Notes under the pieces: generated by a model
Databases searched by the model: none
Told to the model about the DNA's origin: nothing
The model's input: only the letters and a program-made list of their open reading frames with translations
Program-made: the position numbers and the translations under genes
Part shown: one piece after another, positions 47,423-57,304 of the stretch
How the letters are laid out: the number at the start of each line of letters is the position of its first letter
Position numbering within the stretch: position 1 is the first letter of the stretch
NCBI GenBank assembly: GCA_963823515.1
Contig: CAWGMB010000004.1
Coordinates: 124,001-188,000, forward strand
Direction: 5' to 3'
Length of the DNA: 64,000 nt
From: Miltoncostaea sp963823515
GTDB lineage: Bacteria > Actinomycetota > Thermoleophilia > Miltoncostaeales > Miltoncostaeaceae

Positions 47423-47717
47423 CTCGTTCAGATGCCCGAGATCACGTGCGGAAGGTCCCGCCCCCGGCGGTTCCCGCGGTGGTGCCGCGGCCGATCCGAG
47501 GGGCTGTCGTCGTTGACACGGCGGCGCGCACCGGTAGAGGAAGCCGGAGGCGATCACGTTGACGCGGGGCGATCTCCGACGTGGACCTCGCGGTACGCGC
47601 AGGGTCTTCCCGTGATCGAGGGATCGCACGGGATGAGGACGCGTTCGCGTGACACCAGGGCCGTGCGACGAGGTCCGTCCGGTGGGGGGAGGACGTCATG
47701 GCCGGCCGTATCGCGTG
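47423..47717. other. Gap after the tRNA, no gene seen
   Basis: 295 bp between tRNA-Ala and the broken membrane-protein gene. The open frames read in several directions with no coding signal. No clear attachment-site duplication of the tRNA 3' end was found within the window. Confidence 0.4.
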
Positions 47718-48399
47718 ATGCAGTGGGCTCCGCATCCATTGCGGAACGCCGAGGCCGGTGAGCTGATCGAGTTCTGCCTCGTCGCCGCCGTGGCGACGGT
47801 GCTGGTCATCCGGTTGGTCCTCGAGCTGAGTGGCTATCCCCAGCTCGGGGGCGGCGGCTTGCACATCGCGCACGTGCTCTACGGGGGCCTGCTGATGCTG
47901 GTCGCCCTGCTCCTGCTCTTCAGCCTGATGAACGCTCCGGTCCCGTGACTCGCGGCCTTCGTCGGGGGGGCGGATTCGGCTTCTTCATCGACGAGGTCGG
48001 CAAGTTCATCTCGAGCGTCCTCGGGTGCTGGTGGGCCTCTACGCCGCGTCCCGGCTCTCCCTGGCGCTCGCGCTGCAGTTCGATGACACCGGCGTGGATG
48101 GCGACGCGTCGAACTCCCGCGGCGCCCACCTCGTGGAGGTTCTCGCCGGCGCCGGAACCGCTCTCCTGCGCGCGGTCGGTCTCGTGATGCTCCCGCGCTC
48201 GCGACTGGTCGCCCACCGCTTCTTCCTGCGCGCCGTCCTCGTCTCGATGCTGGTGGGGCAGGTGTTCGTCTTCTACCACGACCAGTTCGCCGCGCTGTCG
48301 GGTCTCGCGGTGGACCTGCTCCTCTACGCCGCGCTGCGGTACGTGATCGGGCGCGAGGAGGCCGAGCGCGAGGCCGGGCTCGACGGGGTACCCGGCTAG
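47718..48399 (+). pseudogene. Membrane protein gene broken by at least two frameshifts
   Basis: Three consecutive frames carry parts of one polytopic protein: LIEFCLVAAVATVLVIRLVLEL and IAHVLYGGLLMLVALLLLFSL (frame A, stops at the TGA at about 47948), GGFGFFIDEVGKFIS (frame B, about 47970-48010), and VGLYAASRLSLALALQ to LRYVIGREEAEREAG (frame C). The segment order matches a family of actinobacterial membrane proteins with the FIDEVGKF motif. Whether a sequencing or biological lesion is undecided. Confidence 0.6.
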
Positions 48400-48485
48400 C
48401 TAGCCCCGGACCGCCGCGGCGAGTATCCGCGCGGGTGGGCTGTAGTAGCGTGCTCCGCCGGAACGTCCTCTACCCACCGGGTGCC

Positions 48486-51400
48486 TTGGCCTCCGTGCTC
48501 TACAAGCTCGGCCGATTCGTCGCAGCCCACCGGTTGCTGGTTCTGGGGGCCTGGGTCCTCGCGGTCGCCGGCGTCGTGGTGCTCGTGAGCGTGTTCGGCG
48601 CGGACACGTCCAACAACAACAGCCTGCCCGGCACCGACAGCCAGCGGGCCACCGACCTGCTCGCCACCGAGTTCCCGCCGCAGCAGAACGGCCGCAGCCC
48701 GATCGTCTTCTCGACCCCCACCGGGAAGCTCGAGGACGGCGGCACGAACCAGAAGGCGATCAACGAGGCGGCGACGGCGATCCGCAAGGTGCCGCACGTC
48801 GTGAACGCGATCAACCCCTTCAGCCAGCAGGGCGCGGCGCAGGTCTCCAAGAACGGGCGGATCGCCTTCATCTCGGTGCTGATGGACGTGGGCTCGGGCG
48901 ACATCACGGTGGAGGAGGCCCAGGCCGTCCTGGACGCGGCTGAGCCCCCGGCGCAGAAGGCCGGGCTCGCGGTCGCGGCCGGAGGACCCGTCGGCAGCGA
49001 GCTGGCGAAGCCCGACACCGCGAGCAGCGACGTGATCGGCCTCCTCGTGGCCACGGTGATCCTGACCATCGCGTTCGGCTCGGTCGTGGCGATGGGGATG
49101 CCGATCATCACGGCGGTTCTGGCGCTCGCCGGAGCCCTCAGCCTGATCGGCGTGGTCGGGCACCTGTTCGACATCCCGGTGATCGCGCCGACCCTCGCCA
49201 CCATGATCGGCCTGGGCGTCGGAATCGACTATGCGCTGTTCCTCGTCACCCGGCATCTCGACCAGGTGCGCTCCGGAATGGACGTCAAGGAGTCGGTCGC
49301 GCTCGCGGTCGCCACCTCGGGCAGCGCGATCGTCTTCGCCGGCACGACGGTGGTCATCGCGCTGCTGGCGCTCGCGGTCGCGGGGATCCCCCTGGTGAGC
49401 GCGCTCGGCTACGCCTCCTCGGTCGCCGTCTTCACGGCCGTCCTGGCGGCCGTGACGCTACTGCCCGCGCTGCTCGCGCTGGTCGGGCACCGGATCCAGT
49501 CGCTGCGCGTCCCGGCGTTCATGCGCCCCCGCCACAGGGAGGCGGGCACCGGCCTCTGGGCCGCCTGGGGGCACGCGGTGACGCGTCGGCCGCTCGTGGC
49601 GATCGGCATCGCGATTCCGCTCCTCCTGCTCCTGTCCGTTCCGCTGCGCGCGTTGACGCTCGGCCAGGAGGACGTCGGCGCGACGCCCACCGACACCACC
49701 GAGCGCCAGGCCTACGACCTGATGAGCGAGGGGTTCGGGGTGGGCTACAACGGCCCTCTGCTGGTGGCGGTCAGCCTCCCGAGCCCGGCGAAGCCCAGCG
49801 CGACGGTGACTGCTCAGGAGAACCAGCTGAACGCCCTGCAGGCGGAGCTGGAGCAGGAGCAGGCCGAGGGCCAGCAGCAGCAGGCCCAGCTCCAGGCCGA
49901 GGCGGCGCAGCTCACGACCCAGCAGGCGGCGCTCGAGAAGCAGGAGGCCGATCTGAAGGCGCAGCAGGCCGACCTCGAGCGCCAGGCGGCCGCGCTCCAG
50001 CGCCAGCGCGCCCAGGTGGAGGCCGAGCGGGCCGTGCTGGAGCGTGAGATCGCGGCGCTCACCAAACGCGCACGCGACCTCCTGGCGCGCGCGAAGGCGG
50101 CCGCGGCCAAGGCGGAGGCGAACGCGTCCCAGCGCCAGGCCGCAGAGCGCCAGCTCGCGGCCGTCCTCGCCCGCATCGAGGCGCTCGAGGCGCAGATCGC
50201 GGCGGCCGAGGCCGACGCCCGGCCCCCGCTCGAGGCGCTGCTCACCCGGCTCCAGGCCGAGGCGCAGAGGCTGCGCGGCGTGATCGCCGACCTCCGCGCC
50301 CAGGAGCGGGCGCAGCTGGCCGAGGCTGCGGCCCTGCGCCGACAGGCCCGCAGCCTGCCGAGCGCCCCCGGGACGCTGCGCCGGCAGGCGGAGCAACTCG
50401 CGGCGAACTCCGCCGCCCTCGCGCGCGACGCCGCGGCGCTCGAATCCCAGAAGCGCGCCCTCGCGGCGCAGGCGGCGTCCCTCACGCGCCAGGCCGCAGC
50501 GCTCGAGGCCCAGGCGAACGACCTGCAGGCCCAGCAGGCCCAGCTCCTCGCCCTCCAGAACACCGCCGCCGCGCAGCAGCAGCAGGCGCTCGAACTGAAG
50601 AACCAGCTCACGAAGGAGCTGACCAAGGCGGGCGGGGACGACCGCGGCACCGATCCGCGGCTGGTGAAGATCCAGGACGCGCTTGCCGCGACCTCCGGGA
50701 TCGTGGCGACCTCGCCCCCCCAGATCAACAAGAACGGCGAAGCGGTCGTCTTCAGCGCCGTCCCCTCGACGGCCCCGGCGGCGACTCAGACGGCGACCCT
50801 CGTGAAGCAGGTACGCGGCTCGGTGCTGCCCGGAGGCGACGGCCGGGGAGGACATCGACGCCTACGTGGGCGGTTCGACGGCGGGGAACGTCGACCTCGC
50901 GGCCAAGATCACCTCGCGGTTGCCACTGGTGATCCTGGTGGTGCTCAGCCTGAGCTTCGTGGTGCTCCTTCTGGCGTTCCGCTCACTGCTGGTCCCCCTC
51001 CAGGCGGCCCTGGTCAACCTGCTCTGCGTGGGCGCCTCGTTCGGCATCCTCACGGCGGCGTTCCAGTGGGGCTGGGGCATCGGCCTCTTCGGGATCGAAA
51101 CCGCCCGAGACACCGTGCCCATCGCGAGCTACGTGCCGCTGATGATGTTCGCCGTCCTCTTCGGGTTGTCGATGGACTACCAGGTGTTCCTGCTCTCGCA
51201 GGTGGCCACGCACCGCGCCGAGGGAGAGGGCGACCGCCAGGCCGTCGCCTCGGGCGTCGCCAACAGCGCCCGGGTGATCACCGCCGCGGCGCTCATCATG
51301 ATCGGCGTCTTCGGGAGCTTCGTGCTCAACGGGGACCCGACCGTGAAGCAGTTCGGCGTCGGTCTGGCCGTGGCCGTGGCCCTGGCCGCCTCGATGGTGC

Positions 51401-51627
51401 TGGTACTGACCCCGGGCTTGATGGCCCTGATGGGGCGGGCCACCTGGAAGCTGCCGCGCCTGCTCGAACGCGCGCTGCCCGAGATCGACATCGAGGGGGA
51501 GAAGGTCCTCGCCGCGCACATGCACCCGACGTCGGGGGAGGCCTCGACACTCGGGCGGACGGACATCGCCCCCGGGGCGGTCGCGGACGTCGCGGAGCCG
51601 TCCGGAGGGCCCGCGCCGGAGGGATGA
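48486..51627 (+). pseudogene. MMPL/RND-type exporter with long coiled coil, one frameshift
   Basis: MMPL-family transporter. First half: TM1 (LLVLGAWVLAVAGVVVLVSVFG), periplasmic D1, TM2-6 with GVGIDYALFLVTRHL. Second half: TM7, then D2 with a coiled coil of about 270 residues (roughly 49810-50640, Gln/Ala/Glu-rich with leucine repeats). The TM8-12 block is in another frame from 50866 (ITSRLPLVILVVLSLSFV to GLMALMGRATWK, with the second FGLSMDYQVFL motif). The break is at about 50832: removing one G in CCCGGAG joins the frames. Start TTG 48486 (MASVLYKLGRF-type). Without the lesion, about 1046 residues. Confidence 0.82.
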
Positions 51628-51718
51628 CCATCCGGAGGGTCGGTTCGGGCGGCCTCCTGGCGGCGTCCGCCAGAGCGGCGAGGGCGCGCGTGCCCCCGGC
51701 GCGGGGGGCGGCCCGGCC

Positions 51719-53624
51719 TCACGTCACGCGGTCGAGCCATGCGAGCACGGTGGTGACGACCGCGTCCTCGTGGCCGGCGAACGAGTGCCCCGCGCCCGCG
51801 ACGAGAGCGACATCCACCTCGCGGTGCCCGCGCGACCGCGCGACCTCCGCGAGGCGCCCGGCCTCGGAGGGCTCGACGACCTCGTCGGCATCGCCCTGCA
51901 CCAGCAGGACCGGCGCCCGCACCGCGCCGATGTGGCGGTGCGTCTCGGCCTCGGAGGCCTCGGGCCCGCGCGAGTGCCACCAGGTGGATGCGGTGTAGAC
52001 GCCGGCGTGCCGGGGCGCGTCGTCGTCGCCGTAGGCCCTGTGGGCGACGACGACCGGGTCGTCTCCACGGGAGATGGCGGTGCCGCAGAGCTCGGCGAGC
52101 TCTGCATAGGAGGGCTGGGCCTCGTGCTCATCCATCTTGCGGCGCGCCGATTGGGGAAGGCCCCACGCGTTGCCGAACGCCAGATGACCGCGCAGCAGGG
52201 GCGGGGCCAAGCCCCGGGCGAAGCGCGTGGCGAGAACGGCGCCCAGGGAGTATCCGCTGACCACGACGGCGTCGTAACCCTCTTCTCGCAGCCATGCGAC
52301 CCCGGCCGCGAGATCGGCGAGGGCGTCCTCGAAGAGCGCCCCGCCGAAGAGCTGCGACACGTTGCTGAGGCGCGTCTCGAGCGACAGCAGGGGGAAACCG
52401 TCGGCCGCGAGCGGATCACCGAGGAACCTCAGCGATCCGACCGTGAAGTTGCCCTGGTTGCCGTGGACGTGCAGCACCGCCGTGCGCCGGCCGGTCCGCT
52501 CGGCGCGGCGCGCGAGGGCGACGTCATCGACGTACAGCAGGGCGTCGTGGCGCGTGCGGTCCGCCCCGGCGATCGTGATCAGCCGGTGGCGCGTGCTGCC
52601 GCTCCCGGACGCCGCCGGCACCGCGTGGGAGCGGCGCGCGGACGGCCCGACGGTCAGCGTCGCGTCGATCCACGCGGCCGCCTCCCGGGCGGCGGCGGGC
52701 ATCGCGCCCCAGAGGGTGTGGTCGCAGCTCGGCAGGCGCTCGAGGTGGACGGGGACCCCGGCCTCGCGCGCGACCGCCGCCAGGGCGTCGCCGTAGCCCA
52801 GCTCCGACATCGGTCGCCGGCTGGATCAGCGCCAGCGGGACCGTCATCTCCGGCACTCGGGCGAGCGAGATGGCATGAGTCGCCTCGGGCGCTCGCGAGG
52901 ACCACCAGGCGCGGTAGCTCCAGACCTCATCGTCGGCGGGCGCGGCGGTGTCCCCGGCGCCGTGCTGGATCACGACGATCGCATCCTCGCCGCTGCCCGA
53001 GGGCCCGAACCGGGCCCGGGCCTCCCCGAGCACCTCGTCGTACCCTGGGCGGGCGCCGAGCCCGTCCCAGCGCCGGTGGAGCGACTCGGGAAGGGACGCG
53101 GGGTGGGCCAGGGTGCAGACGGCCTCCACCGACTCCGGCCGGCGCAGCGCCTGGTAATGGACGGCCATCGTCGCCCCCAGGCCGTAGCCCAGCAGGACCA
53201 CCCGGCGAAAGCCGAGCTCGTCAGCGAGGGCGAGGGCGCCGTCGAGATCGGCAGGCGTGCGCTCGAGCAGGCCACCGCCGTAGACGACCCCGAAGTTCGC
53301 CATGCGGGTGTTGACCGTCAGCGCGGTGAAGCCGGCTCGGGCCAGCTCGATCGCGGCCCGCCGCGGGACGCCCGACACGTAGTTGCCCATGGAGCCATGG
53401 ACCACAAGCACGAGGACCTCCCCCCGCTCGGTGGGGCGTCCCGCCGGGCGCGCCAGCAGGGCGTCCCAGGTGTGCCCGTCGGTCGAGCGGTAGGTGTTAT
53501 GGGCGACGGGCGCGCGGGAGTCGTCGACGCCGAAGGCCGTGCCGGGGCGAAAGCCCGCCCGGAGCGCGAGCCGCCCCGGTCGCGAGGGCGCTCGGAAGGG
53601 ACCGCTTGGAGAGCCCTGCGTCAT
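51719..53624 (-). pseudogene. Tandem alpha/beta hydrolase protein, frameshifted
   Basis: Two alpha/beta hydrolase domains on one strand, in two frames. The first (from 53624) has VLVLVVHGSMGNYVSG, oxyanion-type GYGLGATMAVHYQ and ends in frame at about 52812; its catalytic His block CDHTLWGA is in the next frame (from 52810). The second domain begins about RHRLITIAGADRT, with nucleophile elbow VSGYSLGAVLATRFA and VAGAGHSFAGH (His). One base difference near 52812 (IQPATD to SELGYGDAL) joins them into about 634 residues. The first elbow lacks a Ser (GYGLG), so domain 1 may be inactive. Substrate unknown. Confidence 0.7.
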
Positions 53625-53711
53625 CTGACGACGATAGGGGATCTGCGCGAGCCCGCCACGCGACGGCCGAGCACGACGTGACGGCCGCTCCCCGCTCCCC
53701 CGTCACGGTGC

Positions 53712-54200
53712 CTAAGGGAGGGTTGCGCGCCCCCTGAGGGCCACGGCGGCCCGGAGGCCGATGATCGAGTGGACGGCCGAGAACGCCAGGGGGCGTCCGC
53801 GGATTCCCGCGTACGCACGCGTTCCCCTGGTGAAGGAGGCCGTACCCGTGAAGACGATCCGCGCGCGGCTGGCCGCGTAGTCGGTCCGCGCCAGCCCCCT
53901 GATCGTGCCGCGCGCGCTCGTGATGGAGAACGCGACGGTCGCGATGCCCGTCGCGGGGCGGAGCCGGTAGACGAGCGTGATGCGGCCCGACCCGACGGGG
54001 CTGCCGCTGATCGTGCCGCGATCGACGAGCACCGTCGGCCGCACGATCTGGGCCAGCGAGGTGCGCGCGGCCAGGTGGACCCCGACGGCCGTCCGGGGCG
54101 CCGAGGTCGCGGCCGGGGGAGCGGCCAACGTCGCGGCGCTCGCCAGGACCACGGAGACTGCGGTGGCCGCTACCAGCGGGCCCATGCGCCGGGATGGCAT
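53712..54200 (-). CDS. Secreted small hypothetical protein
   Basis: 162-residue exported protein. Signal peptide GPLVAATAVSVVLASAATLAAPPAA. The remainder is beta-rich with repeats of Thr/Val (IVFTGTASFTRGTRAYAGIRG, TDYAASR), similar in style to actinobacterial secreted beta-barrel domains that follow a LPxxP-type exposure. No known domain is recognised. Only 10 bp separate it from the sulfatase gene start region on the same strand (it is the next gene downstream). Confidence 0.65.
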   Translation of the reverse strand: MPSRRMGPLVAATAVSVVLASAATLAAPPAATSAPRTAVGVHLAARTSLAQIVRPTVLVDRGTISGSPVGSGRITLVYRLRPATGIATVAFSITSARGTIRGLARTDYAASRARIVFTGTASFTRGTRAYAGIRGRPLAFSAVHSIIGLRAAVALRGRATLP

Positions 54201-54210
54201 CAGCGCGCTC

Positions 54211-55839
54211 TCAGAGCGGCTGAAGCCGTGAGGACTCGACCCTCGCCAGCTTCCTGCGCAGCCGGCTGTACTGGGCTTCTTCGGGGGGCGTTCGGCGATA
54301 GGCGGGCCGCGCGAGGTTGGTCGTCTCGAGGGGGTCGGTGAGCAGGTCGTACATCTCCCACTCGTCGCGCACCCGACGATCCGGGTCGTAATAGCGCGCG
54401 ATCTTCCACCGCTTCTCGCGGATGCTGACGACGTGCTGCGGGGGGGGCACGTAGGGCCCGGTCGGCTGCCCGGCCTGGAAGTCGTCGTATGTGAAGACGA
54501 TGTAGTTCTGCACCGGTAGCGGGCTCTTTCGCAGCACTAGCCGTGAGTAGTCGCGCCCCTGCCAGGGAGCGCGGGCGGAGGCGGGCGCCGCGACCAGGCT
54601 CGCGAGGGTGGGAAGGAAGTTGACGTGCGACACCAGCGACGTCGAGCGGCGCGGCTTCTTGAAGATCTGCGGGTTCGAGTACACGAGGGGCACCCGCAGC
54701 GACTCCTCGTAGAAGTTGAAGTTCTTCTGGCGGAGCCCGCCGTGCGCCATGCCCATCTCGCCGTGATCGGATGTGCGGATGACGAGCGTGTCCTCGTAGA
54801 GCGTCGAGCCGTTGGGGGTCTGCACCGACTTGAGGGCGGCCAGGATGTTCACCAGGTAGTCGTCCTGGGTCTTCATGAGGTTGGCGTAGAAGTTGAGGTA
54901 GTTCCGCTTCTGCTGTCGCGTGCGCAGGACGCCGCTCAGTTCGAAGATCTTCAGGAACTCCTCCTGCGCCCTCGGCTTCAGCCGCAGGTTCTCGTCAACG
55001 GTGGCCGGCAGGCCGATGTCGCCGTCGAGCCAGAGGTCGCTGTAGCCCGCCGCCGTGAGATTGCGCGGATAGGCCAGGACGTCATGGGGGTTGACGAGCG
55101 AGACGATCATGAAGAAGGGCTGCTGCTGCGCGGCCAAATCCACCGAGGTGAGGAATTCGAGCGCGCCCTCGCTGCCGGCCGTGTAGTCGCCGACCGACGT
55201 CATGAAGCGCCCGTCGTTGTTGGCGATGCCGCCGCCCATCTCGGGAATGCTCTGATTGGCGCCGGCGTCGTCCGGGTTCCAGCGCGAGAACCCGTAGTCG
55301 CTGAGATCCGAGGGCGCCCAGGCGTCGCCGCCGGCGGCCGGCTTGCTGCAGTGCCACTTGCCCTTGTAGACGACGTTGTAGCCGGCGGCCGACATGACCG
55401 TCGCGATGTTCGTCAGGGCGGCCGGCTTCGGCAGCTCGACCTGCGGGTTGTCCGGCGGCGCCATGTCGGACTCGAGGGTGTACTTCACGCCGTGCTGCGC
55501 CGGGAAGTACCCGGACATGAGCGTCGAGCGCGCGGGCGAGCACATGCACGAGTTAGTGAACGCGTTCTCGAACGTCATGCCATGGCGCTGGAGCTGGGTG
55601 AGCCCGGGCAGGTTCTCGCGCGCCCATCCGGGCGGGAAGTGCTGGATCGCCCGCTCCTGATCGGTGATGAACATGAGCACGTTCATCCCTCGCAGGTTCT
55701 CGGGTGGTGCGGCCGCGGCGCGTCCTGAGAAGCCTCCGAGCCACAGCGACCCGGCGGTCGCCGCGACCGAGGTCTCGAGGAACTGGCGCCGAGAGATCCC
55801 GGAGGTCGTGCTGTCCGGTGTGGGGACGCCGTCCGTCAC
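54211..55839 (-). CDS. Tat-exported sulfatase (formylglycine-type)
   Basis: 542-residue sulfatase of the alkaline phosphatase superfamily, removing sulfate from an ester. The twin-arginine signal GISRRQFLETSV is at residues about 14-25. The formylglycine motif C-S-P-A-R with STLMSG is at residue 100, so a generating enzyme (FGE) elsewhere is needed. Metal ligands: MFITDQE and TSDHGEMG; KGKWHC for substrate sulfate. The protein folds before Tat export, so it acts outside the membrane. No sulfatase maturase is in the window. Start GTG 55839; upstream frame has no coding character. Confidence 0.92.
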   Translation of the reverse strand: MTDGVPTPDSTTSGISRRQFLETSVAATAGSLWLGGFSGRAAAAPPENLRGMNVLMFITDQERAIQHFPPGWARENLPGLTQLQRHGMTFENAFTNSCMCSPARSTLMSGYFPAQHGVKYTLESDMAPPDNPQVELPKPAALTNIATVMSAAGYNVVYKGKWHCSKPAAGGDAWAPSDLSDYGFSRWNPDDAGANQSIPEMGGGIANNDGRFMTSVGDYTAGSEGALEFLTSVDLAAQQQPFFMIVSLVNPHDVLAYPRNLTAAGYSDLWLDGDIGLPATVDENLRLKPRAQEEFLKIFELSGVLRTRQQKRNYLNFYANLMKTQDDYLVNILAALKSVQTPNGSTLYEDTLVIRTSDHGEMGMAHGGLRQKNFNFYEESLRVPLVYSNPQIFKKPRRSTSLVSHVNFLPTLASLVAAPASARAPWQGRDYSRLVLRKSPLPVQNYIVFTYDDFQAGQPTGPYVPPPQHVVSIREKRWKIARYYDPDRRVRDEWEMYDLLTDPLETTNLARPAYRRTPPEEAQYSRLRRKLARVESSRLQPL

Positions 55840-55959
55840 GGCGCGATCATGCCCGCCTGCGCGACGCGAAAGCAACCCCCGGCGAAGAGACCGCTCCGGG
55901 GTTGCCGGCGGATATCGTTGTCCTCGTCCGGCTGCGCCGACCCGCCAGGGGTGCGCTCG

Positions 55960-57156
55960 ATGGAGCTGCCCGAGGGACTCGCGTCCCTCTTCGTGATCGT
56001 GCTCGTCTCGGCGCTCGTGCCGCTGGTCATCGGGCTGATGCCCGGTCCGAGGATCGCCGAGGTCGTGGTCCTGCTCGTGCTGGGCATCGTCATCGGCCCC
56101 GAGGCGCTCGACCTGGCCCAGGCCGATGCGCCCGTCGCGCTGATCGCCAATATCGGGCTCGGCTTCCTCTTCTTCGTGGCGGGCTTCGAGCTGGACCTCT
56201 CGGTGCTCCGCGGCAGGGAGGGCGCGAGGGCGGGAACCGCGTGGGGGATCTCCGTGGCGCTGTCGGTCGCCGTGGTCGGGGCCCTCGCCGTGGGGGGCTT
56301 GGTCGATGCCCCCGTGCCCGTCGCGATCGCCCTCACCACCACGGCCCTCGGCACCCTGCTTCCGATCCTGCGCGACTCGGGCGAGCTGGGCGGCGGCCTG
56401 GGGCGGGCCGTGCTCGCGAACGGCGCCGTCGGCGAGTTCTGCCCGATCCTCGCGATATCGCTCTTCCTCAGCTCGCGGGGCGAGGTGGAGTCGCTCCTGC
56501 TGCTGGTGGGCTTCGGGCTGATCGCGCTCCACGTCTCCCGTGCAACCGGCTGGCTGAAACGGAACGACCCCGTCGCGACCCTGGTGCGCGTCGGCTCGGA
56601 GACCTCCTCGCAGACCACGGTGCGCATGACCGTCCTGCTGCTGGTGGGGCTGTTCCTGCTCTCGGGTGAGCTCGGCCTGGACGTGGTGCTCGGAGCCTTC
56701 GCCGCCGGGCTCGTGCTGCGCGCGACCCTGCCCGAGGGCGACGAGCGCCTGGAGCAGAAGATCGACGGCATCGCCTTCGGGTTCTTCATCCCCACGTTCT
56801 TCGTCGTCTCGGGGATGCGCATCGACATCGACGCGATCATCGACAGCCCCGGCAAGCTGCTCGCGATCTTCGTGCTGATCGTCGCCGTCCGCGGGATTCC
56901 GGCCTTCCTCGTCTATCGCCGCGCGCTCCCCGGCAGCGAGCCCCTGAGGCTCGCGCTCTACGCCGCGACCGGCCTTCCGATCATCGTCGCGATCAGTGAG
57001 ATCTCGATCGCCACCGGGCTGATGCCCCCCGAGAACGGGGCCGCCCTGGTGGGCGCGGGGGTCCTGTCGGTGCTCCTCTTCCCAGTGCTTGCCCGGGTCG
57101 TCGGGCAGCGGGAACGAGACGCGCCGCAGCCGCCACCGACCACGCAGGCTCCCTGA
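55960..57156 (+). CDS. Cation:proton antiporter (CPA2/KefB-like)
   Basis: 398-residue monovalent cation/H+ antiporter domain. About 12 helices, with ADAPVALIANIGLGFLFFVAGFELDL and the GLVLRATLP segment of CPA2 proteins; TGLPIIVAISEISI near the end. No RCK or TrkA-N tail, so it is a stand-alone transporter domain. ATG 55960 is preferred over the upstream frame, which lacks hydrophobic character. Diverges from the sulfatase. Confidence 0.9.
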   Translation: MELPEGLASLFVIVLVSALVPLVIGLMPGPRIAEVVVLLVLGIVIGPEALDLAQADAPVALIANIGLGFLFFVAGFELDLSVLRGREGARAGTAWGISVALSVAVVGALAVGGLVDAPVPVAIALTTTALGTLLPILRDSGELGGGLGRAVLANGAVGEFCPILAISLFLSSRGEVESLLLLVGFGLIALHVSRATGWLKRNDPVATLVRVGSETSSQTTVRMTVLLLVGLFLLSGELGLDVVLGAFAAGLVLRATLPEGDERLEQKIDGIAFGFFIPTFFVVSGMRIDIDAIIDSPGKLLAIFVLIVAVRGIPAFLVYRRALPGSEPLRLALYAATGLPIIVAISEISIATGLMPPENGAALVGAGVLSVLLFPVLARVVGQRERDAPQPPPTTQAP

Positions 57157-57304
57157 GCTCGGCCGCGTCGCCCGGCGCCGGTCGTTGCACCTCCCGGCCG
57201 CCACCGCGATCGAGCGGACCGCCTCGACCGTCCTCCGCACTTCCCGCGCACAGCTCCGGTCCGCGCCCGCGGCGAGTGCCGGTCGCGGCGATAGGGTTGG
57301 TCCG

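Noticed and set aside
47350..48399. Integrated element at tRNA-Ala
   Set aside because: No integrase and no second copy of the tRNA 3' end in the window; the nearby gene is a broken membrane protein.
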